Assembly (NCBI GenBank): GCA_030044105.1
Contig: JASHWL010000038.1
Location: 1-11,377, forward strand
DNA from: Thermoplasmata archaeon
GTDB lineage: Archaea; Thermoplasmatota; Thermoplasmata; Lutacidiplasmatales; UBA184
DNA: 11,377 bases
Direction: 5' to 3'
Under the pieces are notes generated by a model. That model had not been told where the DNA came from. It saw nothing but the letters and a program-made list of their open reading frames with translations, and made no database searches. Position numbers and translations under genes: made by a program. This document shows positions 1-5,135 of this stretch, piece by piece. Each line of letters starts with the position of its first letter. The stretch's first letter is position 1.

Positions 1-468
1 CAGGCCGCGGGCCTCATGAACGACAACAAGGTCTACCCGGCCTGCACGTTCATCGTCGGCCTCCCGCAGGAGACCGAGGACGACGTCGCGCGGACGATCG
101 ACCTCATCGACGACCTCTGGGACTTCAAGGCGATCCTGGTCCCGATGTTCTTCGTGCCGCTGGGCCACCTCAAGTCGCGCGACTGGTTCCGCCGCGACCG
201 GCTCTCCCCGCTCCAGGAGGAGCTCCTGAAGCGCGCGCTGACGCACGGCCTGCGCCAGTCCCCGCAGCTGCTCAACGACTTCTTCGACTGGGAGGGGAAC
301 CACACCCGGCTCTACCGCGGCGTCTTCCGCGGATTCATCGGGTTCCTCGAGGGGGTCGCCAAGATGCACGGCCTCTACAGCCCGTCGCCCCGCACGGGGA
401 AGCCGATGGTGGACCCGAACCGGTATCCCGACCGGCTACCGGTGCCCACGATCCCGGTCCGCGAGTAG
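1..468 (+). CDS. Radical SAM family protein, C-terminal part (5' end outside window)
   Basis: The reading frame is open from base 1 and ends at TAG 466-468, so only the last 155 residues are visible; the in-frame ATG at 16 is internal. Residues 17-29 read TFIVGLPQETEDD, the 'GLPGET-E-D' strand typical of the late half of the radical SAM barrel in B12-binding radical SAM proteins (COG1032 type). It is followed by a helix of the T-I-D-L-I-D-D-L kind. The N-terminal cobalamin domain and the CxxxCxxC cluster motif would lie upstream and cannot be seen, so the substrate is unknown. The C-terminus (W-E-G-N-H-T-R-L-Y-R then F-I-G-F-L-E-G) is a helical tail I cannot assign. The gene converges on the JAMM gene with only 3 bp between the stop codons. 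Family call is fairly firm; specific function is not. Confidence 0.75.
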   Translation, partial: QAAGLMNDNKVYPACTFIVGLPQETEDDVARTIDLIDDLWDFKAILVPMFFVPLGHLKSRDWFRRDRLSPLQEELLKRALTHGLRQSPQLLNDFFDWEGNHTRLYRGVFRGFIGFLEGVAKMHGLYSPSPRTGKPMVDPNRYPDRLPVPTIPVRE

Positions 469-471
469 GCG

Positions 472-1014
472 CTACGCCTGGTCGTCGGGGAACTCCGGGT
501 TCCCCTCCGCCGTCGCGCGGGTCCACTGGGAGGGCAGCGGATAGGCCTCGGGGGCGGAGCTCGGACGCGCGCCCGAGGACTCGACGACGCTCAATCGGAC
601 CTCCTGCCCGTTGCCGTCGTAGGCGCGCCACGCTCCCGCCCCGTACGGGGCGCCGAGGATCAGATGGCGCCGGCCCCAGCTGCGGAACAGCCGGAGGTCG
701 GCGTCGGACGGTCGCAGCGCCCCGGACGGATGGGAGTGGACGGTCCCCGCGACCGAGAGGTCGGCGTGGAGCATCCAGAGCTGGAAGTTGGCGTGCCGCC
801 GGCCGGCGGTCGTGCCGGGCAGCAGCAGCAGCTCGCTGATCACCCCGGGGGGGTCGGCGCGCAGCACGCCCCCGAACTCGTTCGGGTAGGCGGAGCGCGC
901 GCTCGCGAGCGCCGAGTCGAGCGCGCGCCGGGTGATCGCGGTCGGCGTGTCGCCGAGCCGCGCCCCCGAGGCCGCGCGCTTACGCTGCGGGCGGAAGATC
1001 GGCACCGTCCGCAC
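472..1014 (-). CDS. JAMM/MPN+ domain zinc metalloprotease (desampylase-like)
   Basis: This 180-residue protein carries a complete JAMM zinc motif: Glu46 (in PNEFGGVL), then H93-S-H95 with seven residues to Ser103 and Asp106 (HSHPSGALRPSDAD). All catalytic and zinc-binding positions are therefore intact. Archaeal stand-alone JAMM proteins (COG1310) cleave isopeptide or linear bonds to ubiquitin-like SAMP/MoaD-type proteins, or trim sulfur-carrier tails; which of these applies here is inference. The start is GTG at 1012-1014, lying inside the last codons of the NAD kinase gene (35-bp overlap). No downstream Met precedes the catalytic Glu. A GGAGG lies about 12-16 nt upstream of the start and a GAGGGG abuts it, so initiation probably depends on translation of the upstream gene. 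The last 35 residues are low in recognisable structure. It is the third gene of the minus-strand operon and ends 3 bp from the radical SAM stop. Confidence 0.85.
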   Translation of the reverse strand: MRTVPIFRPQRKRAASGARLGDTPTAITRRALDSALASARSAYPNEFGGVLRADPPGVISELLLLPGTTAGRRHANFQLWMLHADLSVAGTVHSHPSGALRPSDADLRLFRSWGRRHLILGAPYGAGAWRAYDGNGQEVRLSVVESSGARPSSAPEAYPLPSQWTRATAEGNPEFPDDQA

Positions 1015-1858
1015 CCCCCTCGGGAGGTTCCTCCGACCACGGCAGGATCCGCTTGCCGCGGAGCCTCTGGAGGAACGGGGACCCGAAGCGGACGAGCACA
1101 GCGCGACGCGGCGACCGGTAGACGGTGATCGGAGCGGTCGGGGAGACGCGGAACTCCGAGTCCCCGTCCGCGACCGCGACGGCCCCGGGCGCCGGGTCCA
1201 GCGGGCGGAGCGTGACGGTGCGCATCGGCTCGAGGACGACCGCCCGCGGATCGGTGCGGAACGGGGCGATCGCGACCAGCACGAGCGCGTCGACCGCGCT
1301 GTCGAGGATCGGCCCCCGCAGGCTCAGCGAATAGCCGGTCGAGCCGGTCGGGCTCGCCACGATCAGGCCGTCCGCGCGCAGGCGGCCGGCGACCTGGCCG
1401 TCGAACGCGATCTCGAAATAGCCCATCTTCGCGACCGCGGCGGAGTGCACGACGTACTCGTTGGTCGCGTCGGGGAGCGCGCGCGGGCCGATCTGGGCCG
1501 CGAGCTTCATGCGGTCCTCGAGGTGGTAGAACCCCGAGAGCAGCCGGTCGATCGCCCGCTCGATCTCCTGCGGACGCCGCGCCTCCACCTCGGCGAGCAC
1601 CCCCACGGTCCCGGCGTTGATCGGCAGGAGCGGCGCGTTCGAGCGGTGGAGCGCGTGCAGGAACGTCCCGTCCCCGCCGATGGCGACGAGCACGTCGGGG
1701 TCCATCGACTCGAGCGGAAGGTGCGGGAGGTCCGGCGCGACGCCCGCGAGCTCGTCGCTCAAAGAGAGCTCGGCCCGGCCGGCCACGAGCTCGACCACCC
1801 GGCGCGCGAGCTCGATCGCGTTCGGCTTCTCGGGGTGCGCGGCGAGCCCGATCCTCAC
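980..1858 (-). CDS. nadK: NAD kinase
   Basis: This is a 292-residue NAD kinase, which phosphorylates NAD to NADP with ATP or polyphosphate in the cytosol. The family fingerprint is complete. The GGDGT motif is at 61-65 with catalytic Asp63. The NAGTVGVL turn is at 81-88 and Asn133-Glu134 in ATNEYV. A DGLIVASPTGSTGYSLS block begins at 163, and an acidic DGD is at 231-233. The frame stays open much further upstream, but homology begins at VRIGLAAHPEKP. I place the start at GTG 1856-1858, which overlaps the TGA of the phosphatase gene (GTGA), giving the usual NAD kinase length. The last 20 or so residues (acidic, P/E/G-rich) are an unstructured tail within which the JAMM gene starts. Pairing with an IMPase-family gene directly upstream matches the fused phosphatase-NAD kinase of Methanocaldococcus jannaschii (MJ0917) in order. 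Confidence 0.95.
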   Translation of the reverse strand: MRIGLAAHPEKPNAIELARRVVELVAGRAELSLSDELAGVAPDLPHLPLESMDPDVLVAIGGDGTFLHALHRSNAPLLPINAGTVGVLAEVEARRPQEIERAIDRLLSGFYHLEDRMKLAAQIGPRALPDATNEYVVHSAAVAKMGYFEIAFDGQVAGRLRADGLIVASPTGSTGYSLSLRGPILDSAVDALVLVAIAPFRTDPRAVVLEPMRTVTLRPLDPAPGAVAVADGDSEFRVSPTAPITVYRSPRRAVLVRFGSPFLQRLRGKRILPWSEEPPEGGADGADLPPAA

Positions 1859-2661
1859 AGGTACCCCGCTTCCGCCGCCCGGCCGAACGCCGGGTCCCCC
1901 CACGCGAACACGCTCGTGCGACGCTCGACCTGCAGGGGGAACTCGTCGAGGCTGCGGCCCTGCGCGTCGCTCACCCCTCCGCCGGCTTCGAGGAGGATCC
2001 GGTAGGCGGCCCCGATGTCCGTCGCCCGGAGGTTCCGGGCCTCGGCCTGGTTCTCGAACAGGTAGGCATCCGCGCTCCCCTGGGCCACCATGAGGATCTC
2101 CTGGGAAGCGCATCCCAGGGAACGCACGCGCCGGGCCTTGCCGGCGAGTCGGACCGACCGGTCGGACGCGTTCGAGCCCAGGTTCACGAAGACCGTCTCC
2201 GCCCGCGCGTTCCACGGTCGCGTGGCGATCGGACGCCCGTCGCGGAACGCGCCGCCCCCCCGCACGCCCCACCAGGTCGTCCCGTGGTGGAGGTCGCGCA
2301 CGAGCCCGACGTCGATGCCGGAGAGCGAGCCGGACCCGAGCGCGAGGCAGACGGCGTAGAACGGCTGGCCGCGCAGCGCGTTGTGGGTCCCGTCGATCGG
2401 ATCGACGACGAGGGTCCGTCGGCCCCCGCGGGCGACGCGACCGGCCTCCTCGGACAGGAGGTCCCAGTCGACGCCCTCGGCCTCGAGCACGCGGAGGATC
2501 TCGGCCTCGGCGAGCCGGTCCAGCTCCTCGGTCGGCGACCCCGACGCTCCCATAGCGACCACGTCGGCGCGGTGCGGTGAGCTGCGCGCGTCGCGGACGA
2601 CCTGGTGCACGCGCACGCTCGCCCGGTAGAGCACCTCGAGCTCCGGAGGCGACGCGAGCAC
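1855..2661 (-). CDS. Inositol-monophosphatase-family phosphatase, probable NADP phosphatase/FBPase
   Basis: This is a 268-residue Mg2+-dependent phosphatase of the IMPase/FBPase/CysQ superfamily. The metal-site motifs are present: Glu71-Glu72 (LLSEE), Asp87-Pro-Ile-Asp90-Gly-Thr (VDPIDGT) and the C-terminal Asp215 in ATDIGAAYRILLEAGG. The last has Thr where most family members have Trp before the Asp. Archaeal members hydrolyse fructose-1,6-bisphosphate, inositol phosphates and sometimes NADP. With NAD kinase immediately downstream (GTGA overlap), NADP phosphatase activity is a reasonable inference but cannot be read from sequence. I chose the GTG at 2661 rather than the earlier in-frame ATG at 2742. 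The extra 27 residues are Arg/Cys/His-rich and do not look like family sequence, and a TATA-like ATCATAA is centred 26 nt upstream of 2661, as for a leaderless transcript. It is the first gene of the three-gene operon. Confidence 0.88.
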   Translation of the reverse strand: MLASPPELEVLYRASVRVHQVVRDARSSPHRADVVAMGASGSPTEELDRLAEAEILRVLEAEGVDWDLLSEEAGRVARGGRRTLVVDPIDGTHNALRGQPFYAVCLALGSGSLSGIDVGLVRDLHHGTTWWGVRGGGAFRDGRPIATRPWNARAETVFVNLGSNASDRSVRLAGKARRVRSLGCASQEILMVAQGSADAYLFENQAEARNLRATDIGAAYRILLEAGGGVSDAQGRSLDEFPLQVERRTSVFAWGDPAFGRAAEAGYL

Positions 2662-2683
2662 GGCCGACCGACGTTCCCGGCGG

Positions 2684-2690
2684 TTATGAT
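2684..2690 (-). promoter_or_regulatory. TATA-like box for the phosphatase/NAD kinase/JAMM operon
   Basis: The minus strand reads ATCATAA in an otherwise GC-rich stretch, centred 26 nt before the GTG at 2661. That is the spacing expected if transcription begins at the start codon, as in leaderless archaeal genes. No Shine-Dalgarno sequence precedes this GTG, which agrees. It lies inside the longer alternative frame starting at 2742 and argues against that start. Confidence 0.5.
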
Positions 2691-2958
2691 GGCTCCCTGC
2701 CGGGCATAGGTCTCGGTGACTGACGCAGAACTCTCGGCTCATACTCTGCGCAGGAACGCCGCGCTGCCGGTACAGACTCCGTCCCTAACCGTGACCTCCA
2801 GGGTTCAGGGGCGCGGGCTTCGCCTTTGCCGCGACAGAGGAGGGCGGACGTGGATCCACCGCGGCGGTGAACCACTCAGCGTATCGTTTGGCGACGGAGA
2901 CACTCTCCTCATGAGGGGCTCCATGCGAAATGGACCGCACGTCCGACGTGTCCAATGT

Positions 2959-2990
2959 AGCCTCGTTCCGCTCAGACCGGGAGCGAGGCT
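2959..2990. repeat. Inverted repeat, 11-bp stem with 10-nt loop
   Basis: AGCCTCGTTCC at 2959-2969 pairs with GGAGCGAGGCT at 2980-2990 through 10 Watson-Crick pairs and one G-U pair, around the loop GCTCAGACCG. No gene overlaps it. This is the strongest perfect-register stem in the gene-free stretch. It follows directly after smaller hairpins at 2920-2934 (TCCAT/ATGGA around GCGAA) and 2938-2950 (CACGT/ACGTG around CCG). Confidence 0.5.
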
Positions 2991-3061
2991 GAAGGAGAGC
3001 CCCACAGAGACGTCTGAGTCGATGCTCCATGAACCGCCGCTATTGTACCGCACGGGGAACA

Positions 3062-3098
3062 CCCACGCTTGTTGCGCCGACAAGAGTTGGGGCGTGGG
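3062..3098. repeat. Bulged inverted repeat, 6 + 5 bp stem
   Basis: CCCACG (3062-3067) pairs with CGTGGG (3093-3098), and directly inside it CTTGT (3068-3072) pairs with ACAAG (3080-3084) around the loop TGCGCCG. The 3' side carries an 8-nt bulge, AGTTGGGG (3085-3092). Two stacked perfect stems with a one-sided bulge look more like a folded RNA than a simple terminator, but no known RNA family is recognised. Confidence 0.45.
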
Positions 3099-3180
3099 GC
3101 CGCTGCTCCCGACTGCAAGATGAACACAAATCTGGCCGGTGCTTCAGACCGGGATGCACCCCGCGATGGCCCGATCGAGA

Positions 3181-3220
3181 CGGTGCGGACGCTCACGCGC
3201 TCGGGATGCATCCGCAACCG
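3181..3220. repeat. Inverted repeat, 9-bp stem with one bulged A
   Basis: CGGTGCGGA at 3181-3189 pairs with TCCGCAACCG at 3211-3220, with a single bulged A. The 21-nt interior contains the start of the palindrome GGATGCATCC (3204-3213). A related string, CGGGATGCACC, occurs about 50 bp upstream at 3150-3160, and CCGGTGC occurs both at 3136 and at 3218. Short segments therefore recur on either side of this stem. Confidence 0.4.
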
Positions 3221-3383
3221 GTGCCTCCGGAAGTCACGGGACCCGACGGCACTCGTCGAGCATCGGTTCGACACGTGGGCGGAAGGGAACGAGACCCCCG
3301 ACAACTGAGCCGAATCCCTTAGGGGGCTGAGCTTAGACGCCGAGCCACCGAATGAGCGACCAGCTTCCACGACGAGTCGAAAG

Positions 3384-3400
3384 CCCCAGCCCAAACGGGG
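3384..3400 (-). terminator. Possible hairpin just after the membrane-protein stop codon
   Basis: On the minus strand CCCC, a 9-nt loop and GGGG follow the TAA of the small membrane protein by 2 bp, then CTTTC. The stem is only 4 bp and the T-run is short, so this is a weak 3'-end candidate. Confidence 0.22.
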
Positions 3401-3402
3401 AG

Positions 3403-3735
3403 TTAGGGAGGGACCGACGGCCGCTGTTCTGGCATGGAGCGTACGATGGTGAAGAATCGACGAGCCGCTAGCAGCACGACAAGGACGACCGCGAACCAGA
3501 TGGCATAGTCCGCAAGTGCTAGCCCCAGATGAAACGAGAAACCGCAGCCGTTGAAGGGATTCGGAGTGAGACAAGGGGAAACGGGAGTGTTGTAAGCGAA
3601 AGGAAATCCCAGCGGCACTCCCTCGGGACCCGTAGTCACGACCGCTACCAGAAGATAAACCAAGCCACCTCCCAAGGCCGCCACCAAACATTTCCAAGCC
3701 CACGCCCAAGCGGTCCCGAGTCCGGAGTCTGTCAT
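3403..3735 (-). CDS. Small two-helix membrane protein, unknown function
   Basis: This is a 110-residue protein with two clear hydrophobic segments, about residues 15-34 (starting at KCLVAALGGG) and 72-91 (ending FAVVLVVLLAA). They are followed by Arg-Arg and a short polar tail. The tail and N-terminus would face the cytoplasm by the positive-inside rule. The 37-residue loop between helices is rich in Pro, Gly and aromatics, and has two cysteines (Cys55, Cys64) that could form a disulfide outside the cell. I do not recognise the family. The ATG at 3735 lies 21 bp after the stop of the secreted peptidase-like gene on the same strand, so the two may be co-transcribed. A TATA-like element inside the end of that gene could also drive this one separately. 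GC content is lower than in the conserved flanking genes. Membrane topology is well supported; any role beside the secreted protein is inference. Confidence 0.65.
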   Translation of the reverse strand: MTDSGLGTAWAWAWKCLVAALGGGLVYLLVAVVTTGPEGVPLGFPFAYNTPVSPCLTPNPFNGCGFSFHLGLALADYAIWFAVVLVVLLAARRFFTIVRSMPEQRPSVPP

Positions 3736-3756
3736 CCGGCCAACCGACCCATTCCT

Positions 3757-4818
3757 CTAATAGTAAAGATAAACGGGAGTGCCCCCGTCAGCCACGACAT
3801 CGTCATCCGGGCAGACACTGTTCGGGTATTGGGCTTGCCAGCCGGGCGAACCGCCCGCCACGTACTCATAGTAAAACTCTGTCGCGCCCGTGGCCGGATA
3901 TTCTGTGCAGGTATCGACGTTGTAGGCCTCGAGCGTCACGTACGCGTAGGTCATGGTTGCCGTGGAGACTGTCAAAAATTCCTCTGCCCCGTTCGTGTGG
4001 TCACCTATTCCGATCTGGAAGGTGTTGGAATCGCATGTACTGAAGCACGCGACGTAAGCCGAAAGCGTGTCGCCGGGTTCTACTTCGCCCGCAGCAGTGT
4101 TATCGGACTCGGCGCAGGTTGAGCCGTACACGTAGTAAGACGCGATGGACCAGAAACTCCCGCTCGGAGATGCGCAACTGGGACCCCACTCCAGGACCGG
4201 CTGGACGATCTCACTCCCAGACTGGTCCTCGAGCGCGATGAACAGATAGATCGTCTGTGACTCCTCCAAGGATGGATCATCGGGGACCGTCCACCACGCC
4301 TCGTTGGCTGTGAGCTTCCCACATCCGAGTAAGCCACCACACGCGGAATAATAGGCGTCTTCCACCCAACCGTTTGTGGTCGGCGGCGGGCCCCGAGAGC
4401 TGTTGAATGAGGTGCGCAACGGAATCGTCGAGGACGAGCTTGTACCGTTCGAGTAGAAAATCTGTCGAGTGATCGTTGGCCCGCCGAGCAAGCAACTCGC
4501 GGGGATGGCAATCGCCTTGCCCGAGCTCGACTCGATCGCTCTGGTGGCAATGTCCACTGTGGCGACGCTACCGAACGCACATTGTTTTGGAACGCATCCG
4601 TCGGGGGACGGTACGTAAGTACCGCTCGGACACGTCACAACTACGCCGGTGACTCCTGTAGTGTTGTTCATGTTCAGCAAATCTTGTTCATGATTGGAGC
4701 GAGTTTGTGGCGTTAAACCGTGTTCAAAGACACCCTGTGCGGCAGTCCACGGCAGGGACACGAGAATTGAGACCGCCGCGCACCCCCACAGGACGCCGCT
4801 AGCCGCCCGAAGCGGCAT
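3757..4818 (-). CDS. Secreted Cys-rich protein, probable eqolisin-like (G1) glutamic peptidase
   Basis: This is a 353-residue exported protein. Residues 1-28 form a signal peptide: MPLR, a hydrophobic core about 9-24 and an A-A-Q end. The rest is rich in Ser, Thr, Gly, Tyr and Cys (12 Cys after the signal) and looks all-beta. The C-terminal half follows the eqolisin pattern. Trp-Trp-Thr-Val178-Pro179 is followed 28 residues after the Val by Gln206 (EIVQPVLEWG). Next come an aromatic strand (FWSIASYYVYG), EPGDTLSAYV at 247, and Glu297 in YAYVTLEAYN. In fungal scytalidoglutamic peptidase the catalytic pair is Gln53/Glu136, and by my recollection the Val-Gln and Gln-Glu spacings are similar. Residues 30-150 would be a propeptide or accessory region with a small Cys module (Cys63, 75, 80). 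G1 enzymes cut proteins at acid pH. I chose ATG 4818 over GTG 4872 because the signal peptide starts there and a TATA box lies 26 nt upstream. Other beta-sandwich secreted proteins remain possible. Confidence 0.6.
   Translation of the reverse strand: MPLRAASGVLWGCAAVSILVSLPWTAAQGVFEHGLTPQTRSNHEQDLLNMNNTTGVTGVVVTCPSGTYVPSPDGCVPKQCAFGSVATVDIATRAIESSSGKAIAIPASCLLGGPTITRQIFYSNGTSSSSTIPLRTSFNSSRGPPPTTNGWVEDAYYSACGGLLGCGKLTANEAWWTVPDDPSLEESQTIYLFIALEDQSGSEIVQPVLEWGPSCASPSGSFWSIASYYVYGSTCAESDNTAAGEVEPGDTLSAYVACFSTCDSNTFQIGIGDHTNGAEEFLTVSTATMTYAYVTLEAYNVDTCTEYPATGATEFYYEYVAGGSPGWQAQYPNSVCPDDDVVADGGTPVYLYY
3758..3767 (-). promoter_or_regulatory. TATA-like box inside the end of the upstream gene
   Basis: The minus strand reads TTTACTATTA, centred about 27 nt before the ATG at 3735, the same spacing as the other TATA-like boxes in the window. 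It overlaps the last codons and stop of the secreted protein gene (Leu-Tyr-Tyr-stop). Its AT-richness may thus partly reflect coding, and the assignment is tentative. Confidence 0.35.
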
Positions 4819-4840
4819 GAGTCGCCATAGCGCGGGCCCG

Positions 4841-4848
4841 TATATCAT
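4841..4848 (-). promoter_or_regulatory. TATA box for the secreted peptidase-like gene
   Basis: The minus strand reads ATGATATA, centred about 26 nt before the ATG at 4818, which fits leaderless transcription from that ATG. It falls inside the longer alternative frame (GTG at 4872) and supports the shorter start. Confidence 0.55.
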
Positions 4849-5101
4849 CTGCCTACGAGCGCCGGGTCCCACGGTTCAGGGCATCAGCCGCACAGCGCTG
4901 CTGGACCTCGTAGTTCCGGTCTGCTCGGGACACGCGCCATCCGGCTTTGCGTCACTCTTTTGCCTCGCTCCGAGCCCGAAGGGGCGACGGCAAGCATCGC
5001 TCGCTCGTGGAGATTACCCCACGCGTACTCGGCTGGATCCTACAGGACTTGTAGATTGATCGTGGGCCGACGGGGCAGCGATCCTAGACCCGCGACCCCG
5101 G
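4849..5101. other. Divergent intergenic stretch, no gene seen
   Basis: These bases separate the divergent secreted-protein and beta-CASP RNase genes and sit between their two TATA-like boxes. I see no supported open frame or RNA gene. A short inverted repeat, CTACA-GGACT-TGTAG, lies at 5040-5054, about 80 bp before the RNase start. It could be an operator, but it is only 5 bp per arm. Base composition rises from the lower-GC island toward the GC-rich flank across this stretch. Confidence 0.5.
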
Positions 5102-5111
5102 TATACGTTAT
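5102..5111 (+). promoter_or_regulatory. TATA box for the beta-CASP RNase gene
   Basis: TATACGTTAT stands out in a GC-rich stretch and is centred about 29 nt before the ATG at 5136. Transcription would begin at or within a few bases of the start codon. There is no Shine-Dalgarno sequence directly before the ATG. Confidence 0.6.
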
Positions 5112-5135
5112 CTGAGGCCTCCGCTCGGCCGGGCG

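Larger units (their letters stand above)
2701..3402. other. Gene-free stretch of lower GC with many inverted repeats
   Basis: I see no convincing protein gene in these 700 bases. Open frames exist on both strands (for example 2716-3123 on plus), but they have mixed third-position bases, Arg/Ser-rich or Pro-rich translations and no recognisable domain. Composition is clearly lower in GC than the neighbouring conserved genes. The stretch contains three strong inverted repeats (2959-2990, 3062-3098, 3181-3220) and several weaker 5-bp hairpins: 2896-2908, 2920-2934, 2938-2950, 3136-3152, 3244-3258 and 3308-3328. I looked for tRNA T-arms, the 5S rRNA core, the SRP helix 8 motif and RNase P conserved blocks and did not find them. 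It may hold a structured non-coding RNA, a decayed gene, or simply spacer. Confidence 0.5.

Noticed and set aside
2662..2742. N-terminal extension of the phosphatase to the ATG at 2742
   Set aside because: The extra 27 residues do not resemble the family, and a TATA-like box lies within them at the leaderless distance from the GTG at 2661.
2716..3123. Plus-strand open frame of 135 codons starting at GTG 2716
   Set aside because: Third codon positions are mixed rather than GC-rich and no domain or hydrophobic pattern is visible. No promoter or ribosome-binding site precedes it.
3255..3272. GGTTCGA string near 3264 suggestive of a tRNA T-arm
   Set aside because: No matching acceptor stem, D-arm or anticodon arm could be placed around it on either strand.
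2743..3402. RNase P RNA, SRP RNA or 5S rRNA in the structured gene-free stretch
   Set aside because: None of the conserved core strings of these RNAs that I could recall is present on either strand.
2972..3709. Minus-strand open frame of 245 codons across the intergenic region and the membrane protein gene
   Set aside because: It is out of frame with the membrane protein, which has clear helices and its own start. The translation is Arg/Ser-rich and without recognisable features.
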